The notes beneath the pieces are model-generated. The model was not told where the DNA came from, did not search any database, and was given only the letters and a program-made list of their open reading frames with translations. A program made the position numbers and the translations under genes. Positions 8,292-15,886 of a stretch of DNA of 23,300 bases are shown here, piece by piece (position 1 is the first letter of the stretch; each line of letters begins with the position of its first letter). Source of the DNA: Burkholderiales bacterium (lineage in GTDB: Bacteria > Pseudomonadota > Gammaproteobacteria > Burkholderiales > Ga0077523); NCBI GenBank assembly GCA_025459035.1, contig JALORJ010000003.1, forward strand, positions 1 through 23,300. Reading direction: 5' to 3'.

Positions 8292-8324
8292 GCGCCGACG
8301 CCGCGCAGCCGCCCGCGTCGGCGC
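8292..8324 (-). terminator. Stem-loop after the small secreted protein gene
   Basis: A perfect 10-bp inverted repeat (arms 8292-8301 and 8315-8324) with a 13-base loop, beginning 9 bases beyond the stop codon of the gene ending at 8334. No T-run follows on the minus strand. It sits in the 64-base gap before the TAXI gene, so it may partly separate the two transcripts. Confidence 0.45.
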
Positions 8325-8333
8325 AGCCGCGGG

Positions 8334-8825
8334 TCAGAAGCCGGTCACCGCGAGCCAGCCACCGACCTTGTTCTCCCACACCTCGCGCACGAGGACGACC
8401 GGCGCGATGCATGCGGCAGGCATCCTGAGCTTCGTCTCGAACGACGCCGTGCCATCCCGGGTGAGCGCGAAGCGCTCGCTCTCCGCGACCACCATCGCCT
8501 TGCCGGTGCCACCGCACACGAGGCTCACGACCACCTGCGTCACGCCGTCGGCCGTGCCGTTGAACTCTCCGGTCGTCGCGTCGTCGAGCACGAGGCCCTT
8601 GATCTCCACCTCGATGTCGCCGTCGCGGTCGAGGTCGACCTCGCCGCTCTCGAGCTTCCAGCGCTTGCCGCACGCGTTCACGCCGCCGATCGCGGTGCCG
8701 TCGGACAGACACGGGCGCAGCTTGCCCTCGAACACGTCGTCGTCGGCGCGTGCGCCGGCCGACAGGGTGCACAGCGCGGCGCCGACGGCGAGCACGCGCG
8801 CGGCGTGGCGGATACGAACAGTCAT
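8334..8825 (-). CDS. Small secreted protein of unknown function
   Basis: A 163-residue protein that I do not recognise. It begins with a classic Sec signal peptide: basic MTVRIRH, a hydrophobic stretch and a likely cleavage site ARA|DD after residue 27. The mature part (about 136 residues) has four Cys (39, 52, 104, 139), consistent with two disulfides in the periplasm. An acidic loop at 64-70 matches the D-x-D-x-D-G-D calcium-loop pattern seen in EF-hand and dockerin-like sequences, but no flanking helices are evident. The rest looks beta-rich. The start ATG at 8825 is supported by a GGAGG (8833-8837) 7 bases upstream. It lies between a TAXI protein and a sugar-acid dehydratase on the same strand, with gaps of 64 and 113 bases; no functional link is visible. 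Confidence 0.82.
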   Translation of the reverse strand: MTVRIRHAARVLAVGAALCTLSAGARADDDVFEGKLRPCLSDGTAIGGVNACGKRWKLESGEVDLDRDGDIEVEIKGLVLDDATTGEFNGTADGVTQVVVSLVCGGTGKAMVVAESERFALTRDGTASFETKLRMPAACIAPVVLVREVWENKVGGWLAVTGF

Positions 8826-8890
8826 GGGATTGCCTCCGGAAGGGTGTCGTTCGGGGACGCGCGGCTGCGCCCGGCGCACGCCGCGAGTCA

Positions 8891-8904
8891 CGCCAGCGCT
8901 GGCG
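8891..8904. repeat. 14-base perfect palindrome downstream of the dehydratase
   Basis: CGCCAGCGCTGGCG is a perfect 14-base palindrome in the 113-base gap between the dehydratase stop (8939) and the start of the secreted-protein gene (8825). A second small hairpin (5-bp arms 8920-8924 and 8928-8932, 3-base loop) lies just after the dehydratase stop. The pair may act at the dehydratase transcript end, or the palindrome may be a protein-binding operator for the next gene. The sequence alone does not decide. Confidence 0.35.
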
Positions 8905-8938
8905 GCGGCGCGCTCGCAAGTGCGCAACGCACACCGCC

Positions 8939-10678
8939 TCAGAGATCGTCGGTCCCGGCGAGGAACGCGAAGTCGGCGCCGCGATCGGCCTGCAGCACCT
9001 CGCGGGCGTACAGCGCGCGATAGCCGCGCCGCGGAAACACCGGCGCTCGGTGACCGGCCATGCGTCGCGCGATCTCGTCCGGCGACACCAGCAGGTCGAG
9101 GCGCCGCTCGCGCACCGACAGGCGCACGCGATCGCCGTCGCGCACCGCCGCCAGCGGTCCGCCGCTCGCGGCGTCGGGCGCCACGTGCAGCACGACCGTG
9201 CCGTACGCGGTGCCGCTCATGCGCGCGTCCGAGATGCGCACCATGTCCTTGACGCCGGCACGCGCGAGCTTCTTCGGGATCGGCAGGTAGCCGGCCTCGG
9301 GCATGCCGGTCGGCGACGCCGGACCGGCATTGCGCATCACGAGGAAGTCGTCCGCCGTCACGTCGAGGTCGGGGGCGTCGATGCGCGCGGCGAGGTCTTC
9401 CAGCGAGTCGAACAGCACGACGCGGCCTTCCCGCTCGAACAGGCGCGCATCGGCCGCCGAGCGCTTGAAGATGGCGCCGCGCGGGGCGAGCGTGCCGAAC
9501 AGCGCGACCAGCCCGCCGACCGGATCGACCGGCGCGTCGCGCGCACGGATCACGTCGCGATCGACCCACGCCGGCGGCGTCGCGAGCCGTTCGCGCAGCG
9601 TCGTGCCGGTGACGCTCGTGCAGTCGAGGTGCAGCAGGTCACGCAGTTCCCACAGCAGCGCCTGCATGCCGCCCGCCGCGTGGAAATCGGCCAGGTAGTG
9701 CCGGCCGGTCGGCTTCAGGTCGACGAGCACCGGGGTGCGCTCGGACAGCGCGTTGAAGCGATGCAGGTCGACCGTGATGCCGCGACGGCCGGCGATCGCG
9801 ATCAGGTGCAGCACCGCGTTGGTCGACCCGCCGAGCGCGAGCAGCACGGTGATCGCGTTCTCGACCGACTCGGGGGTGATGATCTTCGACGGCGTGGGCC
9901 CGCCGCGCGCGAGCATCGCGACCGCCTCGCGTCCGCTCGCCTCCGCCGCGCGCAGGCGATCGGCGTGCACCGCGGGAATCGCGGCCGTCTGCGGCAGACT
10001 CATGCCCAGCGCCTCCGCGATGCAGGCCATCGTGCTCGCCGTGCCCATCACGGCGCAGGTGCCCGCGGTCGTGGCCAGGTTGCCCTCGACCGCATCGATG
10101 TCGGCGGCGTCGATCTCGCCGGCGCGATAGCGCGCCCAGAAGCGCCGGCAGTCGGTGCACGCCCCGAGCCGCTCGCCGCGCCACGGCATCGGCAGCATCG
10201 GACCGGTGACGAGCTGGATCGCCGGCACGTCGGCCGACGCCGCGCCCATCAGCTGCGCGGGCACGGTCTTGTCGCAGCCGCCGACCAGCACGACGGCATC
10301 CATCGGCTGCGCCCGCACCATCTCCTCGGTGTCGATCGACATGAGGTTGCGGAACATCAGGCTGGTCGGGTCGAGAAAGACTTCGCCCAGCGAGATCGTC
10401 GGGAACTCGAGCGGCAGGCCGCCGGCGGCGAGCACGCCGCGCTTCACGGCCTCGACCAGTTCGGGCACCGCGCGATGACAGTTGTTGAAGCCGCTGGCCG
10501 TCTGCGCGATGCCGATCACCGGCCGGCCCATCAGGTCGCGCGACAGCCCGGTCGATTGCGCGAACGACCGGCGCAGGTACCGCGCGAAGTCGCGATCGCC
10601 GTAGTTCGTCAGGCGACGGGCGAGGCCGTGCGGCGGTGCGGTCTCGGGCGTGTCTTCGTCGTCTGCGTCGCGCGTCAT
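8939..10678 (-). CDS. IlvD/Edd-family dehydratase, probable sugar-acid (arabonate-type)
   Basis: A 579-residue [2Fe-2S] dehydratase. Family enzymes remove water from 2,3-dihydroxy acids (dihydroxyacid, 6-phosphogluconate) or from aldonic acids such as L-arabonate and D-xylonate, giving 2-keto-3-deoxy acids. Probable cluster ligands are Cys 67 (GFNNC), Cys 135 (GGCDKT) and Cys 208 (AGTCAVMGTAST). The catalytic Ser is 488 in SDARMSGT. The spacing between these four residues equals that I recall for the Rhizobium L-arabonate dehydratase (59/127/200/480), shifted by 8. Length, the motif FRNLMSIDTEEM and LGACTDCRRFW also fit the sugar-acid subgroup rather than valine/isoleucine-pathway IlvD. No sugar-acid lactonase, aldolase or semialdehyde dehydrogenase lies beside it, so the substrate is open. 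It is divergent from the SIMPL gene with a 63-base gap. The start lacks a strong Shine-Dalgarno. Confidence 0.9.
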   Translation of the reverse strand: MTRDADDEDTPETAPPHGLARRLTNYGDRDFARYLRRSFAQSTGLSRDLMGRPVIGIAQTASGFNNCHRAVPELVEAVKRGVLAAGGLPLEFPTISLGEVFLDPTSLMFRNLMSIDTEEMVRAQPMDAVVLVGGCDKTVPAQLMGAASADVPAIQLVTGPMLPMPWRGERLGACTDCRRFWARYRAGEIDAADIDAVEGNLATTAGTCAVMGTASTMACIAEALGMSLPQTAAIPAVHADRLRAAEASGREAVAMLARGGPTPSKIITPESVENAITVLLALGGSTNAVLHLIAIAGRRGITVDLHRFNALSERTPVLVDLKPTGRHYLADFHAAGGMQALLWELRDLLHLDCTSVTGTTLRERLATPPAWVDRDVIRARDAPVDPVGGLVALFGTLAPRGAIFKRSAADARLFEREGRVVLFDSLEDLAARIDAPDLDVTADDFLVMRNAGPASPTGMPEAGYLPIPKKLARAGVKDMVRISDARMSGTAYGTVVLHVAPDAASGGPLAAVRDGDRVRLSVRERRLDLLVSPDEIARRMAGHRAPVFPRRGYRALYAREVLQADRGADFAFLAGTDDL

Positions 10679-10741
10679 CGTGACCCCGTTGGTGGAATGG
10701 CTTCGTTACAGTCGCCGTCGATTCTGCAACGGAGACTCTCG

Positions 10742-11506
10742 ATGACGCCGTTCCCGCCTCCCCTGCGACACCTCGCCGCGCGCGTGCGCACCGTGCCCGC
10801 CGTGATCGCGCTTCTCGCGACCTGCGCCGGTGCTGCGAACGTCGCGCACGCCGATGGCCACATGCACGCCGCACCGACGGTCGGCGCCGTCAACCTGACC
10901 GCGTCCGCGCACCGCGAGATCGACAACGACACCATGCGCGTGACCTTGTTCGCCGAGGACGAGGACGTCGCCGCGTCGAAGCTCGCCGACCGCGTGAACC
11001 GTGCCGTCAACGATGCCGTGCGCATCGCGAAGGCCGAGCCGAAGGTCAAGGTCACGACCGGCGGATACCAGACGTTTCCGGTGTACGAGAAGTCGCGCAT
11101 CGTGCGCTGGCGCGCGCGGGCCGAGTTGCAGCTCGAGAGCCGCGAGTTTCGCGTGCTTTCCGAGCTGACCGGCCGGCTGCAGTCGACGCTCAAGCTGGGC
11201 GGCATCGGCTTCTCGGTGTCACCGGAAGCCCGTCACGCGATCGAGGACGAACTCACGCGCGAAGCGATCGCCGACTTCAAGCGCCGCGCACAGCTGGTGG
11301 CCGAGAGCTTCGACGCGAAGGCGTGGACGATGCGCGAGGTCAGCGTGAGCGCCGACGGCGGCTATGTGCCGATGCCGCGGCCGATGCTGGCGATGCGCTC
11401 GAAGGCGATGGAGAGCGACGCGGTCGAGGCCCCGCAGGTCGAGGCCGGCACGTCGCGCATCGGGGTCACCGTCGGCGGCAGCGTGGTGCTGGGCGACGGC
11501 CGCTGA
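10742..11506 (+). CDS. Periplasmic SIMPL-domain (DUF541) protein
   Basis: A 254-residue exported protein. Residues 1-37 form a signal peptide with likely cleavage at AHA|DG. The rest fits the SIMPL/DUF541 family: a first strand VNLTASAHREIDNDTMRVTL, the helix with VNRAVNDAVRIAKA, VKVTTGGYQTFPVYEK, the WRARAELQLESREF strand, then GGIGFSVSPEARHAIEDEL and a C-terminal G-x-x-V-T-V-GGSVVL strand. Relatives such as E. coli YggE are periplasmic proteins tied loosely to oxidative stress; some form oligomeric rings. The biochemical role is not established. The ATG at 10742 is supported by GGAG (10731-10734) 7 bases upstream. Several Met residues cluster in YVPMPRPMLAMRSKAMES, possibly an exposed flexible loop. 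It faces the thiolase gene tail-to-tail. Confidence 0.88.
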   Translation: MTPFPPPLRHLAARVRTVPAVIALLATCAGAANVAHADGHMHAAPTVGAVNLTASAHREIDNDTMRVTLFAEDEDVAASKLADRVNRAVNDAVRIAKAEPKVKVTTGGYQTFPVYEKSRIVRWRARAELQLESREFRVLSELTGRLQSTLKLGGIGFSVSPEARHAIEDELTREAIADFKRRAQLVAESFDAKAWTMREVSVSADGGYVPMPRPMLAMRSKAMESDAVEAPQVEAGTSRIGVTVGGSVVLGDGR

Positions 11507-11568
11507 AGCCGCGGGCGGCGGCGCAGCCGCGCACTGCGGCCGTCGGCGTCCGACGCGGGCCGAAGGCC
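11495..11568. terminator. Nested stem-loops between convergent SIMPL and thiolase genes
   Basis: The 64-base gap between two convergent stops, plus the last bases of the SIMPL gene, is full of inverted repeats. A 9-bp pair (11495-11503 with 11536-11544) encloses a 5-bp hairpin with a 3-base loop (11518-11530). A 6-bp hairpin with a 3-base loop follows (11541-11555). Some are mutually exclusive. There is no T-run on either strand. The position suggests a bidirectional transcription end without U-tracts. Confidence 0.5.
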
Positions 11569-11570
11569 GC

Positions 11571-12746
11571 TCAGAGGCGCTCGACGATCGTCGCCGTCGC
11601 CTGGCCGTGCCCGATGCACATCGTCTGCAGGCCGAACTGCCCACCGGTCGACTCGAGCCCCGCGAGCATCTTCGCCATCAGAGCGGCGCCGGTCGCCCCG
11701 AGGGGGTGGCCGTGCGCGATCGCGCCGCCCCACGGGTTGACCTTGTCCGGATCGACGCCGAGCGTCTCGATCCAGCACATCGGCACGACCGCGAAGGCTT
11801 CGTTGATCTCGAACCAGTCGATGTCGCCGATGCCCAGGCCCGCCTTCGCGAGCGCCTTGCGCGTGGCGGCGATCACGCCGTCGAGCTGGTACATCGGATC
11901 GGAACCGACGACCACCCGCGCGCGGAACCGCGCCCGGGGGCGCAGGCCGTCGGCCTGCGCGACGGCGCGATCGGCGATCAGCACCGCTGCCGCACCGTCG
12001 CTGATCTGACTGGCGTTGGCCGCCGTCACGACCCCGTTGCCGGCGGGGCGGAACACGGTCTTCAGCGTGCGCATCTTGTCTTCGTCGAGCGTCTCGCGCA
12101 CGCCCTCGTCGGCACTCAGCGCGAGCGGCTGCGCGTCGGGCGCGACGCCGGTGATCGCGATGCGCTCGGTGTTGCGTCCGGCGGCCTGGGCGGCGGCGGC
12201 CTTGCGGTGGGACGCCTTGGCGAACGCGTCGACGGCCTCGCGCGTGAAGCCGTGGCGCTCGGCAATGCGCTCCGCGCTCTCGCCCTGGTGGATGAGGTCG
12301 TGGTGCTCGAACAGCACCGGGTTCAGCAGTTCGTAGCCGCTCGCACCTTCGCGCCCGAGCCCGATGTCGAGGAACATCGGCACGCGCGTCATGCTCTCGA
12401 CGCCGCTGGCGATCACGTAGTCCATGTCGCCGGCCGCGACGGCCTGCGCCGCGAAGTGCGCCGCCTGCTGGCTCGATCCGCACATGCGGTTCAGCGACAC
12501 GCCCGGCACCTCGACCGGGAAGCCACCGAGCAGCACGCCCAGCCGCCCGGGATTCGCACCCTGCTCGCCGGCCAGCGTGACCGTGCCGTTGACGACATCC
12601 TCGATCTTCGACTTCGGCACGCCGGCGCGCGTGACCAGCGCGTCGAGCACGTGCGCGAGCAGGCTGTCGGGGCGCCATTCGCGCAGGGCACCACCGCGGC
12701 GACCGAACGGCGTACGGACGGCTTCGAGGATCACGGCTTCACGCAT
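11571..12746 (-). CDS. Thiolase (acetyl-CoA C-acyltransferase)
   Basis: A 391-residue thiolase of normal length. The nucleophilic Cys is 89 in NRMCGSSQQA, the active-site His 347 in GGAIAHGHPLGATG and the second catalytic Cys 377 in TMCIGHGQATATIVE. NEAFA, with the Asn that helps position the catalytic water, is at 315-319. It should cleave 3-ketoacyl-CoA with CoA (degradative direction) or condense acetyl-CoA units. The C-terminal CIGHGQ in place of the common CIGGGMG occurs in catabolic thiolases from beta-oxidation-type clusters, so I favour degradation. It lies 47 bases downstream of the acyl-CoA dehydrogenase gene on the same strand and probably shares its transcript. The start is set by homology (MREAVILEAVRTP); a GGAG is about 11 bases upstream. 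Confidence 0.93.
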   Translation of the reverse strand: MREAVILEAVRTPFGRRGGALREWRPDSLLAHVLDALVTRAGVPKSKIEDVVNGTVTLAGEQGANPGRLGVLLGGFPVEVPGVSLNRMCGSSQQAAHFAAQAVAAGDMDYVIASGVESMTRVPMFLDIGLGREGASGYELLNPVLFEHHDLIHQGESAERIAERHGFTREAVDAFAKASHRKAAAAQAAGRNTERIAITGVAPDAQPLALSADEGVRETLDEDKMRTLKTVFRPAGNGVVTAANASQISDGAAAVLIADRAVAQADGLRPRARFRARVVVGSDPMYQLDGVIAATRKALAKAGLGIGDIDWFEINEAFAVVPMCWIETLGVDPDKVNPWGGAIAHGHPLGATGAALMAKMLAGLESTGGQFGLQTMCIGHGQATATIVERL

Positions 12747-12793
12747 GTCGGCAACGGCTCCGGAGAATGGACGCGCGGCGGGTTCGCCGATGC

Positions 12794-13930
12794 TCAGCGG
12801 CGCGCGAGTTCGCGCGCGATGATCGTCTTCTGGATCTCGCTCGTGCCTTCGTAGATCTGCAGCACCTTGGCGTCGCGGAACAGCTTCTCGACCGGGTACT
12901 CGGTGCTGTAGCCCATGCCGCCGAAGACCTGGACCGCCTCGGTCGCGACCCACATCGCGGCATCGCCCGCGAACAGCTTCGCGAACGCCGCCTTCATCGG
13001 GTCAGGCGTGCCGGCATCGGTGAGCGCCGCGGCCTCGCTCACGAGCAGGCGCGCCGCGTGCGTCTTCATCGCCATCTCGGCCAGCTTGTGACCGATCGCC
13101 TGGTGCTCGATGATGGGTCGGCCGAAGGTGTGTCGCTCCTTCGCGTAGCTGACCGCCTCGTCGAGCGCGCGCTGCATCAGGCCCACCGCGAGCGCACCGA
13201 TCATCGGGCGCGATCGGTCGAACACCTTCATCGCGATCAGGAAGCCCTCGCCTTCGGCGCCGAGCCGGTCCGACGCCGGTACCGACACGCCGTCGAGGAA
13301 CACCTCGGCGGCCGGCGCCGCGCGCTGCCCGAGCTTGCCGAGCGGCGCGCCGACACGCACGCCCGGAGCGTCGCGCTCGACGAGAAACGCGCTGATCCCC
13401 TTGTTGCCCGCGGCCGGGTCGGTCTTCGCGAACACGACGAAGAAATGGGCGAGCGGCGCGTTGCTGATCCACACCTTCGAGCCGTCGATCACGTAGCGGT
13501 CACCGTCGCGCACCGCCCGGGTCCGGATCGCGCCGACATCCGATCCCGCCCCCGGTTCGGTGAGCGCATAGCCGCCCCACTGGCCTTCGAGCAGACGTCC
13601 CGCGATCGCGCGCCTCTGCGCGTCGGTGCCTGCCACGTGCGTGATGTCGGCCATGATCGACTGGATGCCCATCGCGCCCTGGATGCCCGCGCAGCCCCAG
13701 CCCAGCGCCTCGGTCACGGCGACGTTCTCGACCACCCCCAGCCCGAGCCCGCCGTGGGCCGTGGAGATCGACAGGTTCGCGAGGCCGATCTCGCGCAGCT
13801 TGTCCCAGACCCCCATCGGGAAACGCGACTCGCGGTCGCATTCGGCCGCGATCGGCGCGATCTCGCGACGCGCGAAGTCGCGCGCGAGATCACGGATCAG
13901 GCGATGTTCGTCGGAAAGCTGGAAGTCCAT
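12794..13930 (-). CDS. Acyl-CoA dehydrogenase
   Basis: A 378-residue flavin acyl-CoA dehydrogenase. It shows the FAD-binding YALTEPGAGSDVGAI and KVWISNAPLAHFFVVFAKT segments, the RHTFGRPIIEHQAIGHKLAEMAM region and a C-terminal VFGGMGYSTEYPVEKLFRDAKVLQIYEGTSEIQ. The catalytic base is probably Glu 361 in IYEGTSEIQ, as in short- and medium-chain dehydrogenases. Family role: alpha,beta-desaturation of acyl-CoA, with electrons passed to ETF in the cytoplasm. The start ATG is fixed by the homologous MDFQLSDEH N-terminus, with an AGG about 8 bases upstream. It is followed after 47 bases by the thiolase gene and preceded by an acyl-CoA ligase gene 161 bases upstream, so activation, desaturation and cleavage are encoded together. 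Chain-length preference cannot be read from the sequence. Confidence 0.94.
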   Translation of the reverse strand: MDFQLSDEHRLIRDLARDFARREIAPIAAECDRESRFPMGVWDKLREIGLANLSISTAHGGLGLGVVENVAVTEALGWGCAGIQGAMGIQSIMADITHVAGTDAQRRAIAGRLLEGQWGGYALTEPGAGSDVGAIRTRAVRDGDRYVIDGSKVWISNAPLAHFFVVFAKTDPAAGNKGISAFLVERDAPGVRVGAPLGKLGQRAAPAAEVFLDGVSVPASDRLGAEGEGFLIAMKVFDRSRPMIGALAVGLMQRALDEAVSYAKERHTFGRPIIEHQAIGHKLAEMAMKTHAARLLVSEAAALTDAGTPDPMKAAFAKLFAGDAAMWVATEAVQVFGGMGYSTEYPVEKLFRDAKVLQIYEGTSEIQKTIIARELARR

Positions 13931-14023
13931 GGCCGGTGCCTGCGGAAGCGAACAAGGGAGAGCAGGAGCGTAGACGCGCGCGCCGTGAGGTGTCAGTCGT
14001 GCCGGCGACAGTCACCACGCGCC

Positions 14024-14055
14024 GCCGGCGATGCCGGGGTCGCGGCATCGCCGGC
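14024..14055 (-). terminator. 13-bp perfect stem-loop between ligase and dehydrogenase genes
   Basis: Arms 14024-14036 and 14043-14055 form a perfect 13-bp stem (GCCGGCGATGCCG and its complement) with a 6-base loop. It begins 36 bases after the acyl-CoA ligase stop and about 94 bases before the dehydrogenase start. No T-run follows on either strand. It could end or stabilise the ligase transcript, or attenuate read-through into the dehydrogenase gene. This is one of the two strongest hairpins I found in the window. Confidence 0.55.
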
Positions 14056-14091
14056 CCCCAACCGCGCAGGCGGACCGGCGGGCCGTCGTCG

Positions 14092-15750
14092 TCACGCGGC
14101 GATCGGCGGCGTCGCGTCGCCGCGGGCCGCGGCGTCCCAGTCCCAGTCGCGGTACTGGTCGCGCAGCTTCGTCTTGAGGAACTTGCCGGTCGACGTGCGC
14201 GGGATGGCGTCGACGAACGCGAACGCATCGGGGATCGCCCACTTCGCGAACAGCGGGGCGAGGTGCGCGCGCAGCGCGTCCGCCGTGACCGTCTGGCCGG
14301 CCTTCGCGACGACGACCGCCAGCGGTCGCTCGGCCCACTTCGGATGCGGCACCGCGACGACCGCCGCCTCGGCCACGGCCGGGTGACCCATGATCGCGTT
14401 CTCGAGGTCGACCGAGCTGATCCACTCGCCGCCGGACTTGATCAGGTCCTTCGTGCGGTCGGTGATGCGCACGAAGCCGTCGGGCGTGACCGCGGCGACG
14501 TCGCCGGTGCGCAGCCAGCCGTCGGCCGTGAAGCTTTCCTCGGCGACCGGCACCTCGTGGTAGGCGGCGGTGATCCACGGACCGCGCACCTGGATCTCGC
14601 CGACCGCCTGCCCGTCCCACGGCTGCACGCCGTCGTCGGCCACGATGCGCAGGTCGACCAGCGGGATCGGATAGCCCTGCGACGCGTGGGTCGCGAAGCG
14701 CACGTCGTCGTCGACGTCGCCCTGCGTCTGCTTGACCTTCGCGATCGTCGCGAGCGGCGACGTCTCGGTCATGCCCCAGCCCTGGATCACCTCGATGCCG
14801 TGCTTCGCGAAGCCGCGGATCAGCGCCTCGGGGACGGCCGAGCCGCCGACGGTCAGGCGCAGCTGCGGCGAGAAGCGGTAGCGCCCGGCGCGCGCGTCGA
14901 GGATCTGCACCATGCCGAGCCAGATGGTCGGCACGCCGCACGAGATGGTCACCTGCTCGGACTCGAACAGCGGCAGCAGGTCGTCCGGATGCAGATGCGG
15001 CCCCGGGAACACCATCTTGATGCCCAGCATCGCGGCCGAGTACGGCACGCCCCACGCATTGGCGTGGAACATCGGCACCACCGGGAGGATCACGTCGCGG
15101 CCCGAGATGCCGATCGCGTCGGGCAGGCACTGCGCGAGCGAATGCAGCACCTGCGAGCGGTGCGAGTAGGTCACGCCCTTCGGTCGACCGGTCGTCCCCG
15201 ACGTGTAGCACATGGCCACCGCGTCGTCCTCGTGCATGTCCGGGTAGGTCCACGTCGGGTTGTGCGGCGCCGACGCGAGGAAGGCTTCGTAGTCGGTGTC
15301 GGGGGCCGCGACCGGCGCACCGGTGAGCGACACGACGATCACGCGCTCGAACGCCACCTGGTCGCGGAACTTCGCGAGCAACGGCAGCAGCACGTCGTCG
15401 ACGATCAGGAAGCGGTCGCGCGCATGGTTCGCGATCCACGCGATCTCGTCGGGCGCCAAGCGCAGATTCAGCGTGTGCAGCACGCCGCCCGAGGCGATCA
15501 CGCCGAAGTACGCCTCGAAGTGCGCGTAGTGGTTCCACATCAGCGTCGCCACGCGGTCGCCGGCCTTCAGCCCGGCGTGCTGCAGCGCCTGCGCGAGCTG
15601 CCGCGCACGGCGGTGGAACGCCGCGTAGTTCGTCCGGTGCAGCGACTTGTCCGGCATGCGCGAGACGATCTCGACATTGCCGAACAGCTGCCCGGCGCGG
15701 TCGAGGAAATGGGTGAGCGTCAGGGGCACGCGCCCCATCGTGGACAGCAT
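14092..15750 (-). CDS. AlkK-like medium/long-chain acyl-CoA ligase
   Basis: A 552-residue ANL-family fatty acyl-CoA ligase. The P-loop YTSGTTGRPKG is at 182-192, GWGMTET at 324-330, RTGDVA from 414 (Asp 417), the hinge DRTKDLIKSGGEWISSVDLEN from 431 and the C-terminal catalytic Lys 523 in TSTGKFLKT. The SGGEWISS-DLEN hinge and THFLDRAGQLFGNVEIVSR start match AlkK and related medium-chain ligases rather than E. coli FadD. It would activate a medium- or long-chain acid in the cytoplasm and feed the acyl-CoA dehydrogenase encoded next. It is not close to the tandem pair at 3581-6945, whose hinge and C-terminal motifs differ. The ATG at 15750 is chosen because of a strong AAGGAGG 10 bases upstream; a second ATG at 15738 is less well placed. 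Confidence 0.93.
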   Translation of the reverse strand: MLSTMGRVPLTLTHFLDRAGQLFGNVEIVSRMPDKSLHRTNYAAFHRRARQLAQALQHAGLKAGDRVATLMWNHYAHFEAYFGVIASGGVLHTLNLRLAPDEIAWIANHARDRFLIVDDVLLPLLAKFRDQVAFERVIVVSLTGAPVAAPDTDYEAFLASAPHNPTWTYPDMHEDDAVAMCYTSGTTGRPKGVTYSHRSQVLHSLAQCLPDAIGISGRDVILPVVPMFHANAWGVPYSAAMLGIKMVFPGPHLHPDDLLPLFESEQVTISCGVPTIWLGMVQILDARAGRYRFSPQLRLTVGGSAVPEALIRGFAKHGIEVIQGWGMTETSPLATIAKVKQTQGDVDDDVRFATHASQGYPIPLVDLRIVADDGVQPWDGQAVGEIQVRGPWITAAYHEVPVAEESFTADGWLRTGDVAAVTPDGFVRITDRTKDLIKSGGEWISSVDLENAIMGHPAVAEAAVVAVPHPKWAERPLAVVVAKAGQTVTADALRAHLAPLFAKWAIPDAFAFVDAIPRTSTGKFLKTKLRDQYRDWDWDAAARGDATPPIAA

Positions 15751-15760
15751 CGCGACGGTT

Positions 15761-15767
15761 CCTCCTT
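15761..15767 (-). promoter_or_regulatory. Ribosome binding site fixing the AlkK-like ligase start
   Basis: On the minus strand this reads AAGGAGG, 10 bases before the ATG at 15750 and 22 before the alternative ATG at 15738. It also rules out the much longer open frame running to 16035, which is antisense-free but overlaps the GST gene. Confidence 0.75.
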
Positions 15768-15836
15768 CGGGTGCCACGCGTCGCCGGCGCCCGCAGAGCG
15801 CGGGACGCGACCGGCGCGCGCGGTCGAGATGACGAC

Positions 15837-15869
15837 GCCGCGGCGACCGGTCGGGACGGGCGCCGCGGC
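15837..15869 (-). terminator. Stem-loop after the glutathione S-transferase gene
   Basis: A perfect 9-bp inverted repeat (arms 15837-15845 and 15861-15869) with a 15-base loop starts 17 bases beyond the GST stop codon, in the 136-base gap before the ligase gene. There is no T-run. It may separate GST and ligase transcripts. Confidence 0.4.
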
Positions 15870-15886
15870 AGACCGCCGCCGGGCGG

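Noticed and set aside
8939..10678. Dihydroxyacid dehydratase IlvD of branched-chain amino acid synthesis
   Set aside because: Length and motifs such as FRNLMSIDTEEM and LGACTDCRRFW fit the sugar-acid subgroup better, and no ilv genes are nearby. It is not fully excluded.
8750..10741. Extended plus-strand frame ahead of the SIMPL gene
   Set aside because: It is antisense to the sugar-acid dehydratase. The signal peptide and a ribosome binding site place the SIMPL start at 10742.
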